Shown here piece by piece: positions 7,512 to 15,262 of a stretch of 37,670 bases of DNA (positions are counted from its first letter, which is position 1; the number at the start of each line of letters is the position of its first letter). The position numbers and the translations under genes are program-made. The DNA lies in contig JAJQAZ010000137.1 in the NCBI GenBank assembly GCA_021203545.1, positions 1 to 37,670 of the forward strand. Reading direction: 5' to 3'. The notes under the pieces were generated by a model. It was not told where the DNA came from, did no database searches, and was given only the letters and a program-made list of their open reading frames with translations. The DNA is from Tannerellaceae bacterium (GTDB lineage Bacteria; Bacteroidota; Bacteroidia; Bacteroidales; Tannerellaceae).

Positions 7512-9101
7512 TTAAAACTTATATCCAAATGTCAGTGCAATACGTGAAGTATTAGTTTTCAAAGAGGCAGATTGTGAAAGTACATCATATTGCGGATCAT
7601 CGAAAAAGACACTGGAGAAAGCATATGCATTTTCTTTTTGCTGACGATATACATAGGCCATATCCATATAGAAATTAGGAGTAAACCGATAACCAAACCC
7701 AACAGACGCCGAATAGGCACCTTTATCAACAGAGTAATTTACAAGAGTGCCTGCCGGAAGAATTTCTTTTAACTCATTATCCTGCAGATAACTTTTCGCT
7801 GAACTACTTTGCCAATATCCTCCTGCGCGTAAAGCAAACTGAGGGGTTATTTTATATTCTGCTCCAATTTTCAAAGTATTTACACTACGGAAATAATTTC
7901 TTATATCATCATTTACTAAATAATCTCTACCATCCACATCATGAAAACGACTATTCTGAAAATTAGACAATTCATAATCCACACTAATCAATCCATTCGT
8001 TCCTAGAATCGCAGCCGCACTAAAAATCCATCTATCAGGAGTACGAAATTTATAATCAGCAACTCCTACCGGAGTTTCATCTGAATACGCTGGATCATTA
8101 GGATATTCTGTAATATTCCGGGCTTTTGCTGTAGCATGAAAAGAATCAGTTAATTTATACCAGGTTGGAGAGTTATAAGCAACTCCCAAACGCAGAAAAT
8201 CTGTTGGGCGAACTATAATACCCACATTTACATTTACTCCACTTCCATCTGTAGATAAAGCATTATCCCATTCTAAATAATTACCAGCTCCAAAATCTTC
8301 ATCATAATAAGTTCTTACACGATAATTAAGATCTGTTACCCCTAAAGTTGCACCAATAAAAAAGACATTAGAGATATTAGTCGCAAAACTAAAATTATAC
8401 TGGTCTATTCCACCATGTTCCTGAACTTCCAGATTTGCTTTATCTATACCAAATGGTACCCATTTATCCTCATTATTAGTAAAACCCATAAAGGAATCCC
8501 AACCATAATCCTCTACAAAACCTATCATACCTGTTCGTACACCTAACACAGACATCCAGGGTAAGCCTACATTATTAGCATAAGGATCTTTTACATTAAA
8601 ATCTCCAGGAGATGCATAAGGTTCTAATAACTCTGTGTAAGCACCAATATAGTCAGATAGAGAAGTTGACGGGTTTCCACTCATTTTATAACGACGATTA
8701 AAATTCTTAAGCTTGTTGTATGAGAACCCTACATTCCAGCTAACAAGACCGTCATCATTCCCGGTAGGGAAATAACCTACGTATGCAAAATTGTCCAGAT
8801 TGAATCTGGTTTTAGTCATATCTGCCTGAGAACTCAGCCAGTTTGTGTTTGTATTAAAGATATTGAGACTTACCGTACCAACTACCTCCGAACTTCTATA
8901 AATACCCAATCCCGCAGGATTTGTACTCATCACAGAAACATCACCGCCTAATGCGCCAAACGCTCCACCCATACTCAGGTAGCGGGCTGTACCGTTTATA
9001 TCTGTCTGTGATAATTTATAAGCATCCATTTGGCCTTGTGCCTGTAGAGAGCCAACTCCCATTATGCATCCGGCAATAATCAAACCAGCTATTTTCTTCA
9101 T
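7512..9101 (-). CDS. OmpP1/FadL/TodX-family outer-membrane transport protein
   Basis: Predicted outer-membrane beta-barrel of the FadL type, which moves hydrophobic compounds across the outer membrane; the substrate is unknown. The signal peptide MKKIAGLIIAGCIMGVGSLQAQ is followed by a typical N-terminus with NGTARYLSMGGAFGALGGDVSVMSTNPAGLGIY (about 35-68), the family's hatch-region signature. The remaining sequence alternates aromatic and polar residues as in barrel strands and ends ALTFGYKF with a C-terminal aromatic, as outer-membrane barrels do. The 529 residues are within the family range. It lies downstream of the Ser-rich exported protein but is separated from it by a terminator-like hairpin, so it probably has its own promoter. 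Confidence 0.88.
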   Translation of the reverse strand: MKKIAGLIIAGCIMGVGSLQAQGQMDAYKLSQTDINGTARYLSMGGAFGALGGDVSVMSTNPAGLGIYRSSEVVGTVSLNIFNTNTNWLSSQADMTKTRFNLDNFAYVGYFPTGNDDGLVSWNVGFSYNKLKNFNRRYKMSGNPSTSLSDYIGAYTELLEPYASPGDFNVKDPYANNVGLPWMSVLGVRTGMIGFVEDYGWDSFMGFTNNEDKWVPFGIDKANLEVQEHGGIDQYNFSFATNISNVFFIGATLGVTDLNYRVRTYYDEDFGAGNYLEWDNALSTDGSGVNVNVGIIVRPTDFLRLGVAYNSPTWYKLTDSFHATAKARNITEYPNDPAYSDETPVGVADYKFRTPDRWIFSAAAILGTNGLISVDYELSNFQNSRFHDVDGRDYLVNDDIRNYFRSVNTLKIGAEYKITPQFALRAGGYWQSSSAKSYLQDNELKEILPAGTLVNYSVDKGAYSASVGFGYRFTPNFYMDMAYVYRQQKENAYAFSSVFFDDPQYDVLSQSASLKTNTSRIALTFGYKF

Positions 9102-9131
9102 TGTTTCTCTTTTTTCTGAAAATTAGATTTA

Positions 9132-9160
9132 AATAAGGGTACGAAATTCGTACCCTTATT
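9132..9160 (-). terminator. Hairpin terminator between the Ser-rich protein gene and the OmpP1-like gene
   Basis: A perfect inverted repeat, AATAAGGGTACGAA pairing with TTCGTACCCTTATT, lies about 35 bases after the stop of the upstream gene. The T-tract is weak on either strand, so some readthrough into the OmpP1-like gene is possible. Confidence 0.7.
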
Positions 9161-9196
9161 TGTAACATTCTATCTATTTATATAGTTTTTGTATGT

Positions 9197-10498
9197 TTAT
9201 CTGCGGCCACCACCTGAAGAACGGCTACTTCCACCTCCTCCGGATGAACGGCTTGAGCCGGCCGAAGAAGACGAACGGCTACTTGAACCGCTGCTGTATG
9301 AACCGGAAGAGCGGCTACTTGAACTACTGCTACTTCTGGATGGTGTATAACTATTATTAGAGTTACTTCTTGAAGTTGTTCCTGATGAAGATACTCCCGA
9401 GCGATTGGAACTACGGCTACTATTGCTGTTGCCAGTAGTTGCATTGCTGTTACTACGGGTTGAAGATGATGAAGAGACCCGTGTGCGGCTTGAGCCGGTT
9501 GATGTGGATGCATTTGCATTCTCACGCGTACTGCTACCACTTCTTACAGAACTGCTATTAGTATTTCCTGATGTACGACTACTGGTACGGGATGATGAAG
9601 TACCGGAGTTTACAGCTTCAGAGCGTGTACGGCTGCTACTTGTACCACTGCTTCTTAAAGAAGAACTGTTACCACGCCCTGCCACAGAAGAACTTCCTGT
9701 ACGGGAACTTGTTCTGGCTAATGTAGCATTTCTGCCACCGGAATAGCGGTAGGATGGTCTGTGAGCATAGGACCCGCCATAATAAGGACGATGATAATGA
9801 CCATACCAGCCACCATAATAGTGAGGATAGTGCCAGTGTGAGTAATACCATGGGCTATAATAACCGGCATAGAAGCCGCCCCATCCCCATGACCATCCAA
9901 AACCCCAACGGGGTCCATACCAGGATGAATAATACCAAGGATCGTACCAACCGCCATAATACCAGGGATCATACCAACCTCTTCCATATCCCATATTAAC
10001 ATTTACAGTAACATTGGAGTAACCATTTGAATAATCGGTATCATATCCATAGGCATAATACCCATCACTCAGTTGAAGTTCAACCTGGTCGGCTCCTGCT
10101 ATTGTTATTTTACTGGGTGAATGATAACGGATAATACGTTCGGTATATTCTGTATCCGATCTGCGTTCGTTTTGCAATACAGTTACTTCTCCGTCTTCCA
10201 CGTATGCATATTCTTCATCGTAAGATGGAGTATAACGGCGGTTGTATTCGTCAACATCACGCTGGGCTGCTGCTTTTGTATCAGAAGCATACGCCAATAC
10301 TACCGGAGTTTCAACCGGTTCATCTTCCACAATTGTCTCAGACCGGTAAGTCTGAACTGATTTTTTTTCTTCAACCTGTTCTTTTTTATTGTTCTTACCG
10401 GAAGAGAAATAGACATCATCAAAAAATACATCCTGAGCTGATATGGTAACAGCTACCAGAAGCATTGCACCTGCTGATGTTAATTTTAGGAGTTTCAT
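9197..10498 (-). CDS. Secreted low-complexity protein, Tyr/Trp/Gly-rich then Ser/Arg-rich
   Basis: I do not recognise a named domain. The 433-residue protein starts with a signal peptide (MKLLKLTSAGAMLLVAVTISAQ), so it is exported. Residues about 25-150 are acidic and mixed, including the possible strand DQVELQLSDGYYAYGYD. Residues about 163-255 are extremely rich in Tyr, Trp, Gly, His and Pro (WYDPWYYGGWYDPWYY). From about 260 to the end it is almost only Ser, Arg, Gly, Asn and Thr, ending GGGGSSRSSGGGRR. Such composition is typical of disordered, adhesive or self-associating surface proteins, but no function follows from it. It has no frame break. Similar Ser-rich proteins in Bacteroidales often carry misleading names. 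A terminator hairpin follows. Confidence 0.8.
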   Translation of the reverse strand: MKLLKLTSAGAMLLVAVTISAQDVFFDDVYFSSGKNNKKEQVEEKKSVQTYRSETIVEDEPVETPVVLAYASDTKAAAQRDVDEYNRRYTPSYDEEYAYVEDGEVTVLQNERRSDTEYTERIIRYHSPSKITIAGADQVELQLSDGYYAYGYDTDYSNGYSNVTVNVNMGYGRGWYDPWYYGGWYDPWYYSSWYGPRWGFGWSWGWGGFYAGYYSPWYYSHWHYPHYYGGWYGHYHRPYYGGSYAHRPSYRYSGGRNATLARTSSRTGSSSVAGRGNSSSLRSSGTSSSRTRSEAVNSGTSSSRTSSRTSGNTNSSSVRSGSSTRENANASTSTGSSRTRVSSSSSTRSNSNATTGNSNSSRSSNRSGVSSSGTTSRSNSNNSYTPSRSSSSSSSRSSGSYSSGSSSRSSSSAGSSRSSGGGGSSRSSGGGRR

Positions 10499-10767
10499 AA
10501 TTTGTTTCTCCTCTCTAAATTATTTACACTAACTATTTATTTCTTTGACTCCGGTTTCCATATAAGGGTTTAATGCTTTATTATTTATTAAGAATACATT
10601 TGATTCCCTATATAACCACAAAAATAAGATTTTCCCTTTATCTGCCAAATATTTACAGACTCTTTAACTATCGTATGTGTGTTGTTAAGAGTCTTCATCC
10701 AATAAGATGTTTACCCATTGCAGAACGCTGCACTCTGATTTATTAAAAAATCTGTATGGAAAGTTCC
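10499..10767. other. Non-coding stretch upstream of the Ser-rich protein gene
   Basis: AT-rich sequence with no convincing gene. On the minus strand a purine-rich GAGAGGAGAAAC lies just before the ATG at 10498. The promoter of the Ser-rich protein gene should lie here, but I could not pick a clear TTTG/TAnnTTTG pair. Confidence 0.4.
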
Positions 10768-10855
10768 GTGCGCTTCTTTCAAAAGATCCGTGCACTTCTT
10801 CGCAAAGATCCGTGCGGATCTTTTTTGACTTCTGTGCGGAAGTTTGAGTAGAAGT
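10768..10855. repeat. Degenerate tandem array, 22-base period, four units
   Basis: GTGC recurs at exactly 22-base spacing, at 10768, 10790, 10812 and 10834. Units 1 and 2 are close copies (GTGCGCTTCTTTC... and GTGCACTTCTTCG..., both ending AAAGATCC); units 3 and 4 are looser. The consensus resembles that of the array at 26866-27047. A short reading frame across it on the minus strand is probably not a gene. Confidence 0.65.
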
Positions 10856-11043
10856 ATTATATTTGCAGTTCGTTTATCCTTCCCCTTCTTTTTTCTTCTT
10901 AAGGTTTTTTTACAAAACCCCTTTATCTTTAATTTCGTATATAATGTATAGGCGTGTTTCAAGCTTGTTGCACACCTTATTGGAAAACGGCATCAGAAGC
11001 GGGATAGAGTGTTGATTAGTTTGTTGCTTAAAATTAGTTAAAA

Positions 11044-11075
11044 ACAAGAGGGTATTTTAGATGTTTTACCTCTTT
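11044..11075 (-). terminator. Terminator after the M23 peptidase gene
   Basis: On the minus strand, AAGAGGTAAAA and TACCCTCTT form a hairpin followed by GTTTTTAAC. It begins 20 bases after the stop codon of the peptidase gene. Confidence 0.55.
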
Positions 11076-11094
11076 CTGTTCGGCGGATTGTAGA

Positions 11095-11916
11095 TCAGCT
11101 ATTTTCCTGATCATCCTCATCTTTTTGGTAAGCTGCCTGTAAGGGGAAGGGGTCTACATTATAGACTTTTACTTTTGTTCCTTCTTTAACACACAAAAGG
11201 CTTTGTACGTTTAATTGTTGGTTGTTGAAGTCAAAGACCAGTGCTGGGTTAAAATGCTGGCCATTTACACGGACTTCAAAGTGCAGGTGGTCGGTAGAAG
11301 CCCGTCCGGTTTGTCCGGTTGTAGCAATAGGCTGTCCGGCCTGTACACGATCTCCAACTTTAACCATGTTTTGGGTATTGTGGCTGTATAAGGTTTCCAA
11401 ACCATTGTAATGGCGGATTACAATAACATTTCCATATGTGGAGTTTCTTTTTGACATACGTACAATGCCGTCAAAAGCAGCCAATACCGTATCACGGCGG
11501 GAGACTTTCAGGTCTACTCCGGTATGGCGTACCCGCTTGCCGGCGTATTCCGAGATCAGTTTAGCACCCGGCAATGGAAAAGAATATTCTTCCTGGCGTA
11601 AACGGTATAAATCAATTACCAGTTTATTATCGTTTGCAAATAACTTTGGATCAGGCAAGCTAAATTCGTGATAATCCGCTGGCCTGAAGTTATCTGTAAT
11701 ATCTATCTGCTGGGTATTAAAATCATCTTCTTCGCCTAACAATATGCCGGTCAGATTATCCAGCAGGGGCTCCGGTAATTCAAACGGGACCTCCGGAAAT
11801 GCTCCGTAAGAAAGCGGATAACTCACTTTCGCCTGGGCTTTATTCTGAACGATTTGACAATTAGTTAGAAATATCAAAAACGGTATTGCAAGTACGTAAA
11901 ATACTTTATTCTTCAT
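11095..11916 (-). CDS. M23-family metallopeptidase, lipoprotein
   Basis: Predicted cell-envelope zinc endopeptidase that cuts peptidoglycan cross-links, or a LytM-type regulator of such enzymes. The 273 residues begin with a signal peptide and lipobox (FLTNC, Cys 20). The LytM domain is complete: the HxxxD motif RHTGVDLK gives zinc ligands His131 and Asp135, catalytic His179 is in ETLYSHNTQ, and HLHFEVR gives His210 and His212. Because the catalytic set is intact, true peptidase activity is likely. After the domain there is a short tail ending KDEDDQENS. The gene stands alone with its own promoter and terminator, divergent from the TRAP operon. Confidence 0.9.
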   Translation of the reverse strand: MKNKVFYVLAIPFLIFLTNCQIVQNKAQAKVSYPLSYGAFPEVPFELPEPLLDNLTGILLGEEDDFNTQQIDITDNFRPADYHEFSLPDPKLFANDNKLVIDLYRLRQEEYSFPLPGAKLISEYAGKRVRHTGVDLKVSRRDTVLAAFDGIVRMSKRNSTYGNVIVIRHYNGLETLYSHNTQNMVKVGDRVQAGQPIATTGQTGRASTDHLHFEVRVNGQHFNPALVFDFNNQQLNVQSLLCVKEGTKVKVYNVDPFPLQAAYQKDEDDQENS

Positions 11917-11939
11917 TATATTTTGTTTGTTTTACCCAG

Positions 11940-11971
11940 CAAAGGTACGGAAAAATGCCCTTTTTAACAAA
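11940..11971 (-). promoter_or_regulatory. Bacteroidetes-type promoter of the M23 peptidase gene
   Basis: On the minus strand, TTTG (11968-11971) is followed after exactly 20 bases by TACCTTTG (11940-11947). This matches the known Bacteroides consensus TTTG-N19..21-TAnnTTTG. The start codon lies 24 bases downstream. Confidence 0.75.
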
Positions 11972-12056
11972 TAAAGGTCTATTTAGGATTACATCTTTTC
12001 ACATTTGAGCCCGTAACTTTACTGCTTCACCACTAAACATTTTATTTTTTTTATAC

Positions 12057-12064
12057 TATATTTG
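12057..12064 (+). promoter_or_regulatory. Candidate -7 box of the TRAP operon
   Basis: TATATTTG fits TAnnTTTG and lies 73 bases before the chosen dctP start. I see no clear TTTG at the -33 position, only a T-rich stretch, so this is a partial match. Confidence 0.5.
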
Positions 12065-12085
12065 CTTCCCGTATAACGTAAAATC

Positions 12086-12117
12086 ACGTGAAAGACACAT
12101 TACGTGAGAAACACATT
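12086..12117 (+). repeat. Perfectly adjacent 16-base tandem duplication in the TRAP leader
   Basis: ACGTGAAAGACACATT (12086-12101) is followed at once by ACGTGAGAAACACATT (12102-12117), with two mismatches. It sits between the candidate -7 box and the start codon, where a regulator or RNA-level control could act. A GTG at 12104 inside it is in frame with dctP but is probably not the start. Confidence 0.6.
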
Positions 12118-12136
12118 AAATAATTTAATTCTTAGT

Positions 12137-13120
12137 ATGAAAGTATTCAAAGTTACCTTAACCCTTTTCTTATGCCTGCTTTTGTTACCTGGTTGTAAGC
12201 AGGGCGAAAAGGAAACCCGGGTATTGAAGCTGGCCCATGGCCTCTCTCCTACCCATTCCGTCCATCAGGGATTAGTATTCATGAATAAACGATTAGAGGA
12301 ACTGTCCGGAGGAAAAATGTCACTGGATATTTATCCTTCTTCTCAATTAGGATCAGAAAGCCAATGCATTGAGTTACTTCAGGTAGGTAGCCTCGACATT
12401 ACCAAGGTGTCTTCTGCCTCTCTGGAAGGATTTGTTGACCTGTTCAAAGTATTTGGTCTTCCTTACGTAATGGAATCCCGCGAACAGTATTTTAAAGTGT
12501 TGGATGGTCCGATCGGTGATGAACTGCTTACTGTTACCGAACCTTACTGGTTCCGGGGCCTGGCCTATTTTGATGCGGGTGCACGTAGTTTTTATACAAC
12601 CGGCCGTGCCATTCATAAACCGGAAGATTTGAAAGGTTTGAAGATTCGTGTACAACAAAGTCCGATTGCGATGGAAATGATGGCTGCCTTTGGGGGCTCG
12701 GCTGCTCCGGTAGACTGGGGAGAATTATATACAGCTTTGCAAAGTAATGTAGTGGATGGTGCTGAAAATAACACCCCTTCTATTACTACAGCGTTTCACC
12801 ACGAAGTTGCTAAATATTTTATTGTGAACGAACACACCATGTGTCCGGACGTTATTATTATTAGTAGTGCTACCTGGGAAAAACTAAACGAACAGGAACG
12901 GGCCTGGTTACAACAGGCTGCAACGGATGCGACTATTCACCAACGCAAATTGTGGGAAGAGCAGGAAAAAGAATCCCTGCAGGAAATCAAAGATAAAGGA
13001 ATTGAAATTATCTATCCGGATAAAAAACCTTTTATTGAGGCCGCACAACCAATGATTGAAAAATATAAACAGAATCCTGTTTACCGTGATCTAATAGAGA
13101 AAATACAGAATACATTATGA
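12137..13120 (+). CDS. dctP: TRAP transporter substrate-binding lipoprotein (DctP family)
   Basis: Extracytoplasmic solute-binding component of a tripartite ATP-independent periplasmic transporter. The start is placed at ATG 12137 (MKVFKVTLTLFLCLLLLPGC) because it gives a clean signal peptide and lipobox; the GTG at 12104 would add eleven residues before it. About 327 residues. The family core GLKIRVQQSPIAMEMMAAFGG carries the Arg that clamps the substrate carboxylate. VDWGELYTALQSNVVDGAENN follows, a signature I associate with uronate- and aldonate-binding members. The stop overlaps the dctQ start (ATGA, 13117-13120), indicating translational coupling. Hexuronate as substrate is an inference supported by the uxu operon 8 kb away. 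Confidence 0.93.
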   Translation: MKVFKVTLTLFLCLLLLPGCKQGEKETRVLKLAHGLSPTHSVHQGLVFMNKRLEELSGGKMSLDIYPSSQLGSESQCIELLQVGSLDITKVSSASLEGFVDLFKVFGLPYVMESREQYFKVLDGPIGDELLTVTEPYWFRGLAYFDAGARSFYTTGRAIHKPEDLKGLKIRVQQSPIAMEMMAAFGGSAAPVDWGELYTALQSNVVDGAENNTPSITTAFHHEVAKYFIVNEHTMCPDVIIISSATWEKLNEQERAWLQQAATDATIHQRKLWEEQEKESLQEIKDKGIEIIYPDKKPFIEAAQPMIEKYKQNPVYRDLIEKIQNTL

Positions 13121-13599
13121 GAAAATTAATTGATAAAACATTAGCCAACACACTTGTTGCTTTAATGGGAATTCTTGTGATAGATGTACTCTGGCAGGTT
13201 ATCAGCCGTTATATCATGTCATCGCCCAGTATGTTTACAGACGAACTGGCCGGTTTCCTGCTGATCTGGGTAGGTCTGTTGGGTGCGGCGTATGTAGCCG
13301 GATTAAACGAGCATCTTGCAATTGATATATTGTTGCAGCGGTTGTCTCCCTCCAAAAAATATAAATTACAACTATTTATATTCGCCCTGATCTTTATATT
13401 TGCAATTGCGGTACTGGTTGTAGGAGGAACATGGCTGGTTTGCACCCGCTTCTACCTGAATGTAACCTCAGCAGCCCTGCAGGTAAATCTGGGATATGTA
13501 TATCTGGTACTGCCCCTGAGTGGAGTTCTTACAGCTTATTATACTGTAGACAACTCGATTAAGTTAACCCAAACCTACAAACAATCTACAGACAACTAA
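13117..13599 (+). CDS. dctQ: TRAP transporter small permease (DctQ family)
   Basis: Small inner-membrane subunit of the TRAP transporter, 160 residues with four predicted membrane segments (about 8-28, 42-62, 83-105, 122-145). The segment-1/2 region VIDVLWQVISRYIMSSPSMFTDELAGFLLIWVGLLGAAY is typical of the family, including the E-x2-G-x2-L-x-W pattern. The C-terminal tail is short and polar. It overlaps dctP by four bases and lies 2 bases before dctM. It needs DctM and DctP to work. Confidence 0.92.
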   Translation: MRKLIDKTLANTLVALMGILVIDVLWQVISRYIMSSPSMFTDELAGFLLIWVGLLGAAYVAGLNEHLAIDILLQRLSPSKKYKLQLFIFALIFIFAIAVLVVGGTWLVCTRFYLNVTSAALQVNLGYVYLVLPLSGVLTAYYTVDNSIKLTQTYKQSTDN

Positions 13600-13601
13600 T
13601 T

Positions 13602-14900
13602 ATGGACTATACAGGAATATTTGTACTTATATTCAGCTTTTTCACGCTGTTGGTTATTGGTGCACCCGTGGCATACAGTATCGGTATATCCGGGATTCTC
13701 ACCATGCTTGTGAATATTGATATGCTTCCGGCCTTTACAACCTATGCGATGCGCATGGCATCGGGTCTGAACAGTTTTGCGCTGCTTGCCATTCCTTTCT
13801 TCATTCTGGCAGGAAATATTATGAATAGCGGAGGGATTGCCTTGCGATTGATTGATTTTGCCAAGGTTCTTGTCGGGCGATTGCCCGGAGGATTGGCTGT
13901 TGTAAATGTTGTAGCCAATATGCTTTTCGGAGCTATCAGTGGTTCAGCGGCGGCTTCTGCTTCTGCGATCGGTAGTATTATGACTCCGGAAATGAAAAAA
14001 GCAGGCTATGATCCTCATTTCAGTGCCGCGGTCAATATTTCATCTGCAACAACGGGGTTAACAATCCCACCGAGTAATGTACTGATCGTATTCTCGCTGG
14101 CCAGTGGTGGTGTATCCGTAGTGGCTCTGTTTATGGCAGGTTATTTACCGGGTATTCTAACAGGGTTAGCGATTATTATTGTTGCTGCCGTAATTGCTTC
14201 CCGTAATAAATATCCGGTAGGTGAATCTATTATCTTTTCGGATGCCGTTACCAAATTTTTCCGTGCTATCCCGAGTTTAATGTTGTTAGTAATCGTAATC
14301 GGTGGTATCCTGTTTGGCTGGTTTACGGCAACAGAGGCTTCTGTGATTGCTGTACTATACGCATTAGTTCTGGCTTTTATATATAAGGAGTTAACTATTA
14401 AACAATTACCGAAGGTATTGCTGGATTCTGCAAAGACAACCGCTATCGTTATGCTATTGATTGCTACCTGTACAGGGCTTTCATGGATCATGAGTTACGA
14501 GAATATTCCTCAAACAGTAAGTGCTACCCTGTTAAGTATCAGTGACAATAAATATGTGATCCTGATTATTATCAATATCATTTTATTAGTCGTAGGTATT
14601 TTTATGGATATGACTCCGGCTGTATTGATCTTTACTCCGATCTTCTTACCAATTGCCACTCAGCAGTTGGGCATGGACCCGATTCACTTCGGTATTATGA
14701 TGGTATTGAACCTGTGTGTAGGACTTTGTACTCCACCTGTGGGTTCGGTATTATTTATCGGGTGTAGTATGGCTGGTGTACGGATTGAGAATGTAATTAA
14801 ACCATTGGTTCCCATGTTCATTACCATGTTAGTAGTTCTGTTCCTGGTAGCTTTCATACCTGATATTTCATTACTTATTCCAAGACTGTTTGGACTATGA
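13602..14900 (+). CDS. dctM: TRAP transporter large permease (DctM family)
   Basis: Large inner-membrane subunit of the TRAP transporter and the sodium-coupled transport path, 432 residues with about 11-12 membrane segments. Family signatures: IPFFILAGNIMNSGGIALRLIDFA (about 64-87), FGAISGSAAASASAIGSIMTPEMKKAGYD (about 109-137) and SATTGLTIPPSNVLIVF (about 148-164). The C-terminal half mirrors these with GIFMDMTPAVLIFTPIFLPI and VGLCTPPVGSVLFIGCSMAG, as expected of an inverted-repeat transporter fold. The frame is intact. A strong hairpin follows directly, closing the operon. Confidence 0.95.
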   Translation: MDYTGIFVLIFSFFTLLVIGAPVAYSIGISGILTMLVNIDMLPAFTTYAMRMASGLNSFALLAIPFFILAGNIMNSGGIALRLIDFAKVLVGRLPGGLAVVNVVANMLFGAISGSAAASASAIGSIMTPEMKKAGYDPHFSAAVNISSATTGLTIPPSNVLIVFSLASGGVSVVALFMAGYLPGILTGLAIIIVAAVIASRNKYPVGESIIFSDAVTKFFRAIPSLMLLVIVIGGILFGWFTATEASVIAVLYALVLAFIYKELTIKQLPKVLLDSAKTTAIVMLLIATCTGLSWIMSYENIPQTVSATLLSISDNKYVILIIINIILLVVGIFMDMTPAVLIFTPIFLPIATQQLGMDPIHFGIMMVLNLCVGLCTPPVGSVLFIGCSMAGVRIENVIKPLVPMFITMLVVLFLVAFIPDISLLIPRLFGL

Positions 14901-14907
14901 TAAAATA

Positions 14908-14998
14908 AAAAAGCACACAGATGACATAGATAAGAGAGATGACCACATATTATGTATTTATATCATCTATCTAAAAGTGTGTTATCTGTGTGTTTTTT
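14908..14998 (+). terminator. Long imperfect hairpin after dctM, terminator
   Basis: AAAAAGCACACAGATGACAT pairs with GTTATCTGTGTGTTTTTT, with AT-rich partly paired sequence between, ending in a six-T run. It begins 8 bases after the dctM stop. The CACACAGAT/ATCTGTGTG arms recur at 33650-33740 in altered form, so this may be a repeat used as a terminator. Confidence 0.7.
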
Positions 14999-15002
14999 AG
15001 TT

Positions 15003-15070
15003 ATCCACAAACCCATGGTAAAGAAAGCCAGAAGTACAGGGATTAATTGTAGTATTTTGAGTTGCTTCAT
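15003..15070 (-). pseudogene. Remnant of a sugar MFS transporter N-terminus
   Basis: On the minus strand an ATG at 15068-15070 starts MKQLKILQLIPVLLAFFTMG. This closely resembles the first residues of the fucose-permease-like MFS sugar transporters of Bacteroidales (LIPVxxAFFxMGFVD). Directly after it the sequence reads GGTTTGTGGAT; one extra T would give GFVD in frame. After that the similarity stops and the dctM-side terminator repeat begins. The rest of a roughly 400-residue gene is gone. A free-standing 34-residue membrane peptide is the alternative. The call rests on a short match made by eye. Confidence 0.4.
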
Positions 15071-15124
15071 ATTATATATCAATTAAAAGTAATTTAGTTC
15101 CGGGTTAAAGGGAGTTATAATTTT

Positions 15125-15236
15125 ATGTTCGGCGTAGCGTCCTCGCTACGTCGCTAAAATCTTGTGAAGCTCCAGCTTCACGTGAGGCAGGAGCCTCACT
15201 CTTATCAACGACGTAGCGAGGACGCTACGCCGAACT
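15125..15236. repeat. Element A, full copy
   Basis: Terminal inverted repeats begin ATGTTCGGCGTAGCGTCCTC and return as GAGGACGCTACGCCGAAC. Each arm is itself a hairpin with GCGTAGCG/CGCTACGTCG. The inner hairpins are GTGAAGCTCCAGCTTCAC and GTGAGGCAGGAGCCTCAC, in the reverse order to the copy at 33761-33879. It lies just after the end of the phosphoesterase gene. Confidence 0.85.
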
Positions 15237-15262
15237 TAGGAACTTAGTTCCAATGATTTCGC

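Noticed and set aside
10711-10962. Lys/Arg-rich 83-residue frame on the minus strand
   Set aside because: It crosses the first 22-base array and an AT-rich non-coding area; the composition follows the repeat and it has no protein-like features.
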